Position numbers and translations under genes: made by a program. This document shows, one piece after another, positions 42,371-51,096 of a DNA stretch of 64,000 nt (position 1 is the first letter of the stretch; every line of letters begins with the position of its first letter). Origin of the DNA: Seleniibacterium sp963677135 (lineage in GTDB: Bacteria; Desulfobacterota; Desulfuromonadia; Desulfuromonadales; Geopsychrobacteraceae); contig CAXXLS010000005.1 of NCBI GenBank assembly GCA_963677135.2, positions 124,001 to 188,000 of the forward strand, in the 5' to 3' direction. The notes below the pieces were generated by a model. That model saw only the letters and a list, made by a program, of their open reading frames with translations. It made no database searches and was not told where the DNA came from.

Positions 42371-43960
42371 TTATCGGTCCCCCTTCTCGTAGAGAATATC
42401 CCCCTCCCTGACCGGCAGATAAATGGTAAAGCGGGTCCACTCCCCTTCCTGACTGTCCACATCGATCCGCCCGCCATGGTTGCGCACAATCCCGTAAGAG
42501 ACGGACAGCCCCAGGCCGAACCCTTTCTGGGACTTGGTTGAGAAGAAGGGGTCGAAGATCCGTCCCATGTCCTCTTTACTGATTCCCGAGCCGGTGTCCT
42601 CGACCACGATCCTCACCGAGCGGTCACCGTCATGAAGGGAGGTCGCTATCGTCAGCGTTCCCCCATGGGGCATGGCCTGACCGGCATTGATGAACATATT
42701 GAAAAAAACCTGCTGAAACTGGTCGGCGTCAAGGGACAGGTCGGGCAGCCCCGCATCCAGATAGCACTTGATATCGATGTCCTGAAAGATGGTCTGCTGG
42801 GTGACCAGGTCCAGGGAATGGCGGATCACGCGGTTGATCGATTCCGGTTTTTTCTCGGGGATCGATTCCCGCGCAAACTCGAGCAGCCCCCGTACGATCC
42901 TGGCACAGCGACCGGTTTCGGAGACGATGACATCCAGGTTGCCTTTGACCTGCTCCGGCAAATCGGGATACTTGGCGGACAGGGACGCAAACATCAGGAT
43001 TCCGGTCAGGGGGTTGTTGATTTCATGGGCGATTCCGGCCACCAGCTCTCCCATGGAGGCCAGTTTGGCAGACCGCAGCAGTTGATCCTGCATGGCATGG
43101 ATCTCCTCGGTCCGCTCCTCCACCTTGTGTTCAAGGGTATTCCCCCATTCCTTCAATTCCTGCTGGGCATGGGCCAGGTTATCCGCCATATTGTTGAACG
43201 AACGGGCCAGCTCACCGATCTCGTCCTGGCCCGGCCGTTCCACCCTGGCATTCAGGTCGCCCCGGGCCAGGGACTGGGTCTGCTCGAGAATCCCCTGGAT
43301 GGGGCTGCAGATATAGAACTTGGTCAGCAGGTAATGACACAGCGACAAAAAAAGCAGCATGATAATGGTCGAGGTAATCACGTCGGCATGGTGCGAATGA
43401 GCCAATTGCACCATCGGCTCAAGAGACACCGCGATATCCAGAACTCCGATTTTACTTTCTCCGGCCTGGTGAAAATGGCAAGACGCAGTGTAGCAGTTGG
43501 GCTCATTGTAAATACCCCGGGTGACACTGAGATACTGCCGGCCGCTGTCATCACTGAAAACCCGGCTGCGGGATTCGATGGGGACATTCTCAAGCACCTT
43601 GGAGTTCTCGAGATGACAGAAGGAACAGCTGTCCGCAGTTTCGGGAAGAGCCGTCCCGATCTCCCCGGGATTGCTGGAAAAACTGACGACCCCCTCTTTG
43701 CCGAGGATCCTGATCTGGTGAATTCTCGGGGAGTTGCCGGTCTCCTCCATGGTCAACTGCAACTGCTCGCGATCATTCTCCTGCATCATGTGGTGGGTAT
43801 CGCGCAGAATCATATCCAGGATGACATCGGTTTCCACCTTCGACTCTTCAAGAAACACCTTCTGCACTTTGCTGATATGCAGAAACGCCGATACGGACAT
43901 AACGATCAGCAGGACAATGCTCGAGATCACCGTGTATCTTATTGCCAGACGGATACGCAT
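42371..43960 (-). CDS. Sensor histidine kinase with periplasmic haem c motifs
   Basis: The 529-residue kinase has a membrane helix at 10-28, a periplasmic domain to about 193 and a second helix to about 212. HAMP (to about 265), a coiled coil, the H-box AHEINNPL (H312) and a complete HATPase domain (NMFINAGQAM, GSGISKED, GFGLGL) follow. The periplasmic part has CSFCH (112-116) and CX4CH as CYTASCH (156-162), so one or two haems c are likely. It probably senses redox state or a gas and phosphorylates the convergent sigma-54 regulator. The start at 43960 has AAGGA upstream. Confidence 0.88.
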   Translation of the reverse strand: MRIRLAIRYTVISSIVLLIVMSVSAFLHISKVQKVFLEESKVETDVILDMILRDTHHMMQENDREQLQLTMEETGNSPRIHQIRILGKEGVVSFSSNPGEIGTALPETADSCSFCHLENSKVLENVPIESRSRVFSDDSGRQYLSVTRGIYNEPNCYTASCHFHQAGESKIGVLDIAVSLEPMVQLAHSHHADVITSTIIMLLFLSLCHYLLTKFYICSPIQGILEQTQSLARGDLNARVERPGQDEIGELARSFNNMADNLAHAQQELKEWGNTLEHKVEERTEEIHAMQDQLLRSAKLASMGELVAGIAHEINNPLTGILMFASLSAKYPDLPEQVKGNLDVIVSETGRCARIVRGLLEFARESIPEKKPESINRVIRHSLDLVTQQTIFQDIDIKCYLDAGLPDLSLDADQFQQVFFNMFINAGQAMPHGGTLTIATSLHDGDRSVRIVVEDTGSGISKEDMGRIFDPFFSTKSQKGFGLGLSVSYGIVRNHGGRIDVDSQEGEWTRFTIYLPVREGDILYEKGDR

Positions 43961-44178
43961 AGGACATCCTTTGATTAAGGAATCATGACAGCGGGCGGTT
44001 TGCAGCACCAACCAGGTGCAATTTATCGTCATTCACTGATTGTGCCAAGTCATTAACCGGTCGTCCCGAATTAAGCGGCCAACGAGGTCGCCATTGCCTT
44101 TTGCCTCGCTCTGAAGTATAAAATCTGCCTGACCTTAATACCTGAATCGGACAATACCCAAACAGGACGGCTTTCGGG

Positions 44179-46020
44179 ATGGGATACCAAACTCTGCGCC
44201 AGGCGATTCATGACCTGGAGAACAGTGGTCAGCTGATCAGAATCGATCAGCCGATCGATCCGGATCTGCTGGCCGGGGCAATTCAGCGCCGGGTCTACCA
44301 GAACCAGGGCCCCGCCCTGCTCTTCACCAACCTGACCGGCTGCCGGTTCCCTGCGGTTGCCAACCTGTTCGGAACCCTGGCCCGCACCCGTTACCTGTTT
44401 CGCGACACCCTGCGCCAGGTCGAAACCCTGGTCAGGCTGAAGCTCGACCCCAAAGCCCTGCTGCGCTCCCCGGGCGCGCTGCTGTCCGCCCCCTCCGCGG
44501 CCTGGCACCTGCTCCCGAAAAAAGTTAACAGCGGCCCCATCCTCAGCGGCCGGACAACCATCAGCGAACTGCCTCAGATCAAAAGCTGGCCGCAGGACGG
44601 TGGCCCGTTCATCACCCTGCCCCAGGTGTATAGCGAAAGTATTCACAAGCCCGGCCTGCGCTCTTCAAACCTGGGCATGTACCGAGTCCAGCTGGCCGGG
44701 AACGATTATGTCACCAACCAGGAAATCGGCCTGCACTATCAGATCCACCGGGGGATTGGCGTTCATCACCAGGAAGCCCTGCAGCAGGGCCGGCCGTTCC
44801 GGGTCAATATCTTTGTCGGCGGCCCGCCCAGCCTGACCCTGGCCGCCGTCATGCCGCTTCCGGAAGGCATGCCCGAGCTGGCCTTCGCCGGGCTGCTGGC
44901 CGGCCACCGGATTCCCATGGTCAGACCCGGAGACGCCCTCCCCATGCCCGCCGAAGCCGATTTTGTCATCAGCGGAACCATCGACCCCACCCGGCAGAAA
45001 CCTGAAGGCCCCTTCGGCGACCACCTGGGTTACTACAGCCTGGTGCATGACTTCCCGGTCATCAGGGTCGAACAGGTCTATCACCGCCCTGACGCGATCT
45101 GGCCGTTCACCACCGTTGGCCGGCCGCCCCAGGAGGACACCAGCTTCGGAGCCTTTATCCATGAACTGTCCGGGGCCCTGATTCCCGATGTCCTGCCCGG
45201 CATCAAGGCCGTTCATGCTGTCGATGCCGCCGGGGTCCATCCCCTGCTGCTGGCCATCGGCAGCGAACGCTACACCCCGTACAGCAGGCGCGAGCGCCCC
45301 CAGGAACTGCTCACCCAGGCCAATGCCATCCTCGGCCAGGGGCAGCTGTCGCTGGCGAAATACCTGCTCATTGCGGCCGCGGAAGACAACCCGGAACTCG
45401 ATATCCACGATATCCCCGCCTTTTTCCACCATCTCCTGGAACGGGTGGACTGGCGTCGGGACCTGCATTTTCAGACCGCAACGACCATCGACACCCTGGA
45501 CTACAGCGGCCAGGGGCTCAACCAGGGATCAAAAGTGGTGATGGCTGCGGTCGGTGAACCGAGGCGGGAGCTGCCCCGGGAACTGCCGGGCGAACTTGGA
45601 CTGCCACCAGGCTTCGGCCGGCCGCGCCTGGCCATGCCCGGGATGCTGTTGATCGAGGGACCAGCCTGCCGGCGCTATCGGCCCGGCGCAGATCCTGATA
45701 TGATGGGGTTCTGTGCCGCTTTCGAAGCAGCTGCACCGATAAACACGTTCCCGCTGCTGCTGATCGTCGATGACAGCGACTTTTGCGCCGAGAGCCTCAA
45801 CAACTGGTTGTGGACGGTGTTTACCCGCTCCAATCCGGCGGCGGATATCTACGGTATCGACAGTTTTTCCGAAGCCAAGCACTGGGGCTGCCGGGGGGCC
45901 CTGGTTATAGATGCGCGCAGCAAACCCCATCACGCACCGGCCCTGATTGACGATCCCGGCATTGAAAAGCAGGTCGACCAGCTCGCCGCACCGGGCGGTC
46001 CTCTGCATGGAATTATTTAA
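44179..46020 (+). CDS. UbiD-family decarboxylase, long form (menaquinone type)
   Basis: A 613-residue UbiD homologue. The signature KPEGPFGDHLGYY is intact, as are the N-terminal LFTNLTG and FPAVANLFG blocks. The length of about 610 matches the long UbiD-like proteins of futalosine-pathway bacteria (for example the Helicobacter protein of 616 residues), thought to decarboxylate a naphthoate intermediate of menaquinone. Nothing else of that pathway is in the window. It is divergent from the kinase gene and 13 bp upstream of the cysteine synthase gene. Confidence 0.8.
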   Translation: MGYQTLRQAIHDLENSGQLIRIDQPIDPDLLAGAIQRRVYQNQGPALLFTNLTGCRFPAVANLFGTLARTRYLFRDTLRQVETLVRLKLDPKALLRSPGALLSAPSAAWHLLPKKVNSGPILSGRTTISELPQIKSWPQDGGPFITLPQVYSESIHKPGLRSSNLGMYRVQLAGNDYVTNQEIGLHYQIHRGIGVHHQEALQQGRPFRVNIFVGGPPSLTLAAVMPLPEGMPELAFAGLLAGHRIPMVRPGDALPMPAEADFVISGTIDPTRQKPEGPFGDHLGYYSLVHDFPVIRVEQVYHRPDAIWPFTTVGRPPQEDTSFGAFIHELSGALIPDVLPGIKAVHAVDAAGVHPLLLAIGSERYTPYSRRERPQELLTQANAILGQGQLSLAKYLLIAAAEDNPELDIHDIPAFFHHLLERVDWRRDLHFQTATTIDTLDYSGQGLNQGSKVVMAAVGEPRRELPRELPGELGLPPGFGRPRLAMPGMLLIEGPACRRYRPGADPDMMGFCAAFEAAAPINTFPLLLIVDDSDFCAESLNNWLWTVFTRSNPAADIYGIDSFSEAKHWGCRGALVIDARSKPHHAPALIDDPGIEKQVDQLAAPGGPLHGII

Positions 46021-46033
46021 CGGAGTCTTTGTT

Positions 46034-46975
46034 ATGCTTAACCCTCAGCTCAAAACCACCTATATCCCGACCCTGATCCAGGCGGTCGGGAATACCCCGC
46101 TGGTCGACATTTCCGCCCTCCTCGGCAAACCCGGAATCCGGCTTCTCGCCAAGCTGGAAGGGAGCAATCCCGGCGGGTCTGTCAAGGACCGGCCGGCGCT
46201 CTACATGATCGATAAAGCGGAAGCCAGTGGGGAGCTGACCAGGGATAAGATCATTCTTGAACCGACGTCGGGGAATACCGGCATCGCCATCGCCATGATC
46301 GGTGCCGCCAAAGGATACCGGGTCAAGCTGGTCATGCCGGCCTGCGTCAGCACCGAGCGGCGGGGTATTCTCGAGGCTTACGGTGCCGAGACGGTGCTGT
46401 CTCCCGGATGCGAAATGACGGACGGCGCCATTAACCTGGCCCACCGCATTCTTGCCGAAGAACCCGATCGCTACTACATGCCGAACCAGTACAGTAATCC
46501 CAATAACCCCCTGGCTCACTATGAAACCACCGGTCCCGAGATCCTTGAGCAGACCGGCGGAGACATCGATTATTTCGTCGCCGGGATGGGGACGTCCGGC
46601 ACCCTGATGGGCATGAGCCGCTTTTTTGCCGATCACGCCCCGCAAGTCAGGGTTATCGGGGTTGAACCTGGCCTCGGCCATAAGATCCAGGGGCTGAAAA
46701 ACATGCAGGAAGCCATTGTACCTGCCATCTATGACGAAGGGCTGCTGACTGAAAAGCTTCTGGTCGGGGATGAAGACGCTTACGAAACCACCCGCCAGCT
46801 GGCGCTGCGAATGGGACTGTTCGCCGGCATGTCGAGCGGCGCGGCGGTCGCCGGAGCGCTGCAGCTCGCGGAGAATATCGACCAGGGAACCATTGTCGTG
46901 CTGCTGCCAGACCGTGGAGACCGCTATCTCAGCACCAACCTGTTCCGCTCCAGCTGCGCGGAATGCCCGCCATGA
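46034..46975 (+). CDS. Cysteine synthase (O-acetylserine sulfhydrylase)
   Basis: A 313-residue PLP enzyme. The Schiff-base Lys lies in GGSVKDRPAL, the phosphate-binding loop is EPTSGNTGIA and a GTSGT loop follows. It forms cysteine from O-acetylserine and sulfide in the cytoplasm. The start at 46034 has CGGAG upstream; the frame opens earlier inside the ubiD-like gene. CysK and CysM types cannot be separated with certainty. Confidence 0.88.
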   Translation: MLNPQLKTTYIPTLIQAVGNTPLVDISALLGKPGIRLLAKLEGSNPGGSVKDRPALYMIDKAEASGELTRDKIILEPTSGNTGIAIAMIGAAKGYRVKLVMPACVSTERRGILEAYGAETVLSPGCEMTDGAINLAHRILAEEPDRYYMPNQYSNPNNPLAHYETTGPEILEQTGGDIDYFVAGMGTSGTLMGMSRFFADHAPQVRVIGVEPGLGHKIQGLKNMQEAIVPAIYDEGLLTEKLLVGDEDAYETTRQLALRMGLFAGMSSGAAVAGALQLAENIDQGTIVVLLPDRGDRYLSTNLFRSSCAECPP

Positions 46976-47316
46976 ACAAGCTGCCGGAACTGTTAAAGCG
47001 TCAGGCGGAAAAGCTCCTCGACACCTTCTGCCTGCAGGCGGCCAACGATCCTTTCCAGCCCCGGATCGTACGTTTCCGGGTCGACGGACTCAGCATTTCC
47101 CTGTTCGAGGTCCGGCGGCACCGCCATGATCCCGACAGGCAGACTGAATTCGGCATGGCCCGGCTGCGCTACACCCCGGAGTTGAACCAGTGGACCCTGC
47201 ATTATCAGCACGATGACCGCTGGAAACTTTACCTGAACGTACCGCCCACCCTGGAACTGGGCAAACTGCTCAAAGCCATCGAGCAGGATCCTCTGGGTTA
47301 TTTCTGGCAGGAATAA
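46972..47316 (+). CDS. DUF3024 family protein
   Basis: A 114-residue soluble protein with the features of DUF3024: a VRFRVDGLSISLFEVR strand pair, an ARLRYTPELNQWTLHY block and a C-terminal helix. It overlaps the stop of the cysteine synthase gene by four bases, so the two are co-translated. Function unknown. Confidence 0.7.
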   Translation: MNKLPELLKRQAEKLLDTFCLQAANDPFQPRIVRFRVDGLSISLFEVRRHRHDPDRQTEFGMARLRYTPELNQWTLHYQHDDRWKLYLNVPPTLELGKLLKAIEQDPLGYFWQE

Positions 47317-47377
47317 CAGGCGCCGCTAAGACTGCAGCCCCGGAGTGTTTGAGGAGCCTCTCCTCCTCCGCTAGCGG

Positions 47378-47815
47378 CTAGCGCTTGCAGATCAGGAAAA
47401 CCCCGACCAAAAGCAGCAAGACCCCAATCCCCCGACGCATATCGAAAGCGATTCCCCGCATCCCGAACAGGCCGTAGTGGTCCATCACGAGGCCGGCGAC
47501 CAGCTGGGACACAATGGTGAGGGCCAAAACCGCCGTGGTGCCGATCCGCGGCACCCCGACAATGGTCATAGTCACGAAAAAGGCCCCGAACAGACCTCCC
47601 GACAGTTGCCACCACTGGGCCTCGCCGGCACGGCGCAGACTGCCGTCACTGGCCAGCAGGGAGGTGATGAAAAGAATTGCCGTACCCACCGCAAAGGAGA
47701 TGGTGGCCGCTTCCAGAAAACCGGTTTTTTCCGCCAGACGGGCATTGATCGATGGCTGCACGGCGACGGCCACCCCGCCGGCAACCATCAGGACAATCAA
47801 CAGCATATTGGACAT
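47378..47815 (-). CDS. YdcZ-type (DMT superfamily) membrane protein
   Basis: A 145-residue protein with five hydrophobic segments. The start VAGGVAVAVQPSINARLA and later SQLVAGLVMDHYGLFG are typical of the DUF606/YdcZ group of small drug/metabolite transporters. Substrate unknown. It lies 36 bp downstream of the isochorismatase-like gene on the same strand. Confidence 0.8.
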   Translation of the reverse strand: MSNMLLIVLMVAGGVAVAVQPSINARLAEKTGFLEAATISFAVGTAILFITSLLASDGSLRRAGEAQWWQLSGGLFGAFFVTMTIVGVPRIGTTAVLALTIVSQLVAGLVMDHYGLFGMRGIAFDMRRGIGVLLLLVGVFLICKR

Positions 47816-47851
47816 AATAATGATACTTTCGACAAGTCAGCAGCGCCGCGC

Positions 47852-48430
47852 CTAAGGAGTCCGCTGACGCACCAGTTTGGAAATCGCCTTGAACTCATCC
47901 CCCTTGGCAACCTTGATCAGCTGAAACAAAGCCGTTTCGGTGGTGGTAATGACGGCCCCGGCCTGTTCGGCCAGCCGCAGCGCATTCTCGTAGTCGCTGA
48001 CAAACCGCGAGGCGACCGCATCCCTGACCAGATGCACAACATACCCCCGGTCGAGAAGGTCATAGACGGTCTGCAGAACGCAGACGTGGGTTTCCATGCC
48101 CGTCACCACGACCTGCGTGATGCCGCTTTTTTCCAGGGCGGCGAGAAATTCCGGCTCGCCGCAGCAACTGAAAGCCACCTTGGCTACACAGGCATCCTTG
48201 ATCCCGTCCTTGAGTTCCGACACGGTATGCCCAAGCCCCTGGGGATACTGCTCCGTGGCCAGAATCGGGCCCCCTACGACAGCGAAACCCTGCTGCAGCA
48301 ATCCGGTATTCTGCAGTAACGGCTGGCACAGCTCTTTATTCATGGCCGGCACCAGCTTTTCCTGGATATCGATCATCAGCAGGGCGGCTTTTGTCGGATC
48401 AAGCCAGTATTTTTCCTTTATCAAAGTCAT
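47852..48430 (-). CDS. Isochorismatase-family cysteine hydrolase
   Basis: A 192-residue hydrolase with the catalytic triad of the family: Asp in MIDIQEKL, Lys in VAKVAFSC and Cys in THVCVLQT. The start MTLIKEKYW at 48430 has GAGGA five bases upstream; the frame is open to 48469. Members hydrolyse amides, carbamates or vinyl ethers; the substrate here is unknown. Confidence 0.85.
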   Translation of the reverse strand: MTLIKEKYWLDPTKAALLMIDIQEKLVPAMNKELCQPLLQNTGLLQQGFAVVGGPILATEQYPQGLGHTVSELKDGIKDACVAKVAFSCCGEPEFLAALEKSGITQVVVTGMETHVCVLQTVYDLLDRGYVVHLVRDAVASRFVSDYENALRLAEQAGAVITTTETALFQLIKVAKGDEFKAISKLVRQRTP

Positions 48431-48522
48431 AACGTTCCTCTTTTCTTTAAAATCCGTGACCAGAAACAACGCTCAAAATAACAGTGTCCGGTTTTTTTCT
48501 CAATATCACCGAGCAACAAAAA

Positions 48523-48549
48523 AGGAGCGGCCTGGGAAATGCCGCTCCT
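48523..48549 (-). terminator. Rho-independent terminator after the Cache-domain gene
   Basis: A nine-base stem (AGGAGCGGC / GCCGCTCCT) with a nine-base loop is followed on the minus strand by TTTTTTG. It lies 26 bp downstream of the Cache-domain gene stop. Confidence 0.8.
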
Positions 48550-48574
48550 GGTGGTCTTCCGAACGTTTCACTGC

Positions 48575-49057
48575 TCAGTCGCGATAGATCCCCGCCCCGA
48601 CAAACAGGGAGGTTCCGGGAACGCGATAAATGTAGGTTTCCTTGACAGACGGATCCGTTTCACCCGGCTTGGGCCACATGTAGTCGACCCACCCCTCGCC
48701 CTCGGTGGCCGCCTTGACGACAAACTCGACGAACAGCATCTTGGGGTGTTTGGCATTTTTGTCAGGAACAGTCAGCAAACTGTCCATTTTGGTCAGACCG
48801 GGCATCATCGGATGAGCCAGCATCTTCCCCTTCAGGTTCATCGCGAAGACATAGGAATCCTTCCAGACGAATTTGCCATCCGGCTTGGCGATTTCCGCCA
48901 GGGCCGCGTCCTGATCCGCCAGAATCATTTCCGCAGCTTTCTTGCACATGCTGATACATTCAGACACGGTCGCCTTGTTGTGCGAGTCAGCAATTGCGGA
49001 ACTGCTGAACAGAACCAAGACGAGGACCACTAGACCGACAATTCGCTTTACGTTCAT
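48575..49057 (-). CDS. Periplasmic single-Cache-domain protein
   Basis: A 160-residue protein with a signal peptide (hydrophobic at 6-22) and one Cache-type sensor domain: a long helix, then FAMNLKGKMLAHPMM, GEGWVDYMWPKP and a final GTSLFVGAGIY strand. There is no membrane anchor beyond the signal and no output domain. Such proteins bind small ligands. It is the last gene before a terminator, 57 bp downstream of the ImcH-like cytochrome gene, so it may be a ligand-binding accessory to it. Confidence 0.75.
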   Translation of the reverse strand: MNVKRIVGLVVLVLVLFSSSAIADSHNKATVSECISMCKKAAEMILADQDAALAEIAKPDGKFVWKDSYVFAMNLKGKMLAHPMMPGLTKMDSLLTVPDKNAKHPKMLFVEFVVKAATEGEGWVDYMWPKPGETDPSVKETYIYRVPGTSLFVGAGIYRD

Positions 49058-49113
49058 GTTTACTCTCTCCTTGATTTAAGTCATCACATGCCGTTCACTT
49101 ACCCAATGACAGA

Positions 49114-50568
49114 TCACATACCGCCCAGCAGCGTTCTGAGAATCTCCGGATCTTCTTCCTCTTCGGCGAGGATGGTGTGGCAGGTATCGCAATCCATGGA
49201 AATGACTTCCCCTTCAGCCGATTCGTGTTCCTCGTTGTGACAACGGAAACAACCCAGCTCGTTATCATGGCCAAGATTGCTCGAATAGGTGTTCCACTGA
49301 ATATTCATCTCCGGGAACACGTTTTCGACATACGCAGCCTGAACCCCGGCGATGGCGTTTTCAACCAGCTGCCGCTTGGTGCTGTAAATGTCCGGGTAAT
49401 TCTGCTTGTAATACGTGGTCAGGTGCGAAGCGATTGCCGACCTGGCTTCGTCCTGGGTTTTGTATTCCACCTCAACCGCCGCCATGGCCTGCTGCTTGAT
49501 AAAGGGCAGGTCAACGGAAATCTGACCGGTCATGATCTTCGAGTCAACCGCGCGGTCGGCGGACAGGTAGATATGGCTCGGCCGGTTGTGACAGTCGATA
49601 CAGTCCATGACCCGCTCTTGCAGATCGGTCGCCGCAGCGATCTGGTCATCGGCTTCCGGGGACCGGTAGACAATGATATTGCCGTTCGGAGTCTTCTGGG
49701 AAACTTCCGGAATGATATTCCGGGGCCAGTCCGCCGCGGTGTAGACGATTTCATTTTCAGGCGCCACATGCCAGTGGATACCATGGGAATCGGCAGTACG
49801 ATCCCCGGCGCTGCCGATCTTCATGAGCAGAATGGTCTGAACATGGGTGTTGGTTTCATCATCCAGGTACTTGTCGTAGATCACCAGCTTGTCGCCATGA
49901 AACTTTTCCGGGCGGTGGCATTGTTCACAGGTATCGCGCGCCGGTCGCAAGCCATGCACGGGAGTTTCAATGGGACGGGAAAAGGTATCGGCAACAACCG
50001 CATAAAGCTGCCTTGCTCCGGATATCTTCGACTTCACGAACCATGAGGCCCCCGAACCGATGTGACATTCGACGCAGCGCACGCGCGAATGGGCGGAATT
50101 CTGATAGGCCGTATATTCGGGAGTCATGGGAACGTGGCAGACTTCGCCACAGAAGGAGTTGGATTCCATGTAATGATAACCGCTGTAAGCCAGAATGCCG
50201 ACCACGAAAATATTGACGCAGGTCAGAAAAACGCCGACGAATACCAGCTTGCGGATCCGGTTGTACCCCGCTTCATCGCTCAGTTTATCCCGCAGATAGT
50301 CGAGGGTGAACAGGCGGACCTCTTCTTTCCCCTTGGCAAAGAACAGCCCGATAAAAACAAGAATCAGGCCACCGACGAAGGCCGGCCCCAGGATCATGTA
50401 GATGAATCCGCTCAGGTAGGGGTTGTCGATGTGAATCAGAACGTCATAAAGGACGGAACCAACCAGAAAGGGGAAGACGATAGTCACAACCATGGCACCC
50501 AGCAGGGAAATCCAGCTGTGAGTGATGCCCTTGATAAACGCCTTGGGGATATCGGTCAGTCTAGCCAT
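49114..50568 (-). CDS. ImcH-like NapC/NirT-family multihaem inner-membrane cytochrome
   Basis: This 484-residue protein has three membrane helices (about 20-41, 54-77 and 108-128) and then a periplasmic part with six haem c motifs: CGEVCH (C-X3-C-H, 140-145), CVECH, CEQCH, CIDCH, CFRCH and CDTCH. The architecture is that of Geobacter ImcH, a menaquinol oxidase needed for acceptors of high redox potential; ImcH was described with seven haems, so one fewer is seen here. Ribosome site AGGAGAAGG precedes the ATG. It lies 166 bp downstream of a small membrane-protein gene, with cbcL further upstream. Confidence 0.75.
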   Translation of the reverse strand: MARLTDIPKAFIKGITHSWISLLGAMVVTIVFPFLVGSVLYDVLIHIDNPYLSGFIYMILGPAFVGGLILVFIGLFFAKGKEEVRLFTLDYLRDKLSDEAGYNRIRKLVFVGVFLTCVNIFVVGILAYSGYHYMESNSFCGEVCHVPMTPEYTAYQNSAHSRVRCVECHIGSGASWFVKSKISGARQLYAVVADTFSRPIETPVHGLRPARDTCEQCHRPEKFHGDKLVIYDKYLDDETNTHVQTILLMKIGSAGDRTADSHGIHWHVAPENEIVYTAADWPRNIIPEVSQKTPNGNIIVYRSPEADDQIAAATDLQERVMDCIDCHNRPSHIYLSADRAVDSKIMTGQISVDLPFIKQQAMAAVEVEYKTQDEARSAIASHLTTYYKQNYPDIYSTKRQLVENAIAGVQAAYVENVFPEMNIQWNTYSSNLGHDNELGCFRCHNEEHESAEGEVISMDCDTCHTILAEEEEDPEILRTLLGGM

Positions 50569-50628
50569 GAGAAACCTTCTCCTTTAAACTCGGGAAAACC
50601 AGGGAAACAATACAAAAAAGATCATTTA

Positions 50629-50645
50629 TAAAACAAAGTTTTATC
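50629..50645. promoter_or_regulatory. Operator-like dyad upstream of the ImcH-like gene
   Basis: ATAAAAC and GTTTTAT form a perfect 7-bp inverted repeat around AAA. It begins seven bases downstream of the -10 candidate at 50653-50658, so it would cover the transcription start, as a repressor site does. Confidence 0.4.
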
Positions 50646-50652
50646 AAATAAA

Positions 50653-50681
50653 CCCTAGCACCAAGGTAAAGAACAGTCAAT
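50653..50681 (-). promoter_or_regulatory. Promoter candidate for the ImcH-like gene
   Basis: Minus-strand TTGACT and TAGGGT are separated by 17 bp. The -35 matches five of six bases, the -10 only three. It lies about 85-115 bp upstream of the start codon. Confidence 0.4.
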
Positions 50682-50734
50682 GATAATCTATTGTTACCCC
50701 ATTTCCTCCCGGATCGGAACCAACGTCCTTCATA

Positions 50735-50956
50735 TTATAGACGGTTTCTGAGAATCCGCATGACCAGAACCCCGAGAATCGACAGAACCAGGCCGACACA
50801 GACCAGGACATAGCCCATGGTTTCGGCACTCCCCCAGCCCCAGAGGTCCCTGCTCCTCAGCAGGAAGATGAATACGATCCCGGTAAAGGTGGCGATTCCG
50901 CCAATGACATAAACGCCTATGGCCAGAATCGACAAAATCAGATCCTTATCTTTCAT
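50735..50956 (-). CDS. Small two-helix membrane protein between the imcH-like and cbcL genes
   Basis: A 73-residue protein (start MKDKDLILS) with two hydrophobic helices (about 8-32 and 44-66) and basic ends. The frame opens 11 codons earlier. A GGAGG lies 12-16 bases before the chosen ATG and GAAGG directly before it. I do not recognise a family. Conserved position between two quinol-cytochrome genes would support a structural role. Confidence 0.55.
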   Translation of the reverse strand: MKDKDLILSILAIGVYVIGGIATFTGIVFIFLLRSRDLWGWGSAETMGYVLVCVGLVLSILGVLVMRILRNRL

Positions 50957-51040
50957 CCTTCTCTGTGCTCCTCCGACATGCCGGGCCACGCGCCATGACC
51001 TTCCCGGTTCAGATCCCTTGCCACGCCAATGACGGCTAAA

Positions 51041-51072
51041 CGAAAGGGGCTGCCGAATGGCAACCCCTTTCG
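51041..51072 (-). terminator. Hairpin after cbcL, probable terminator
   Basis: A 14-bp stem with one mismatch (CGAAAGGGG.TGCC with loop GAAT) lies 25 bp past the cbcL stop. The following T-run on the minus strand is short (CCCCTTTCGTTT), so termination may be partial and allow read-through into the next genes. Confidence 0.5.
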
Positions 51073-51096
51073 GATTGATCGATGACCATCATCACT

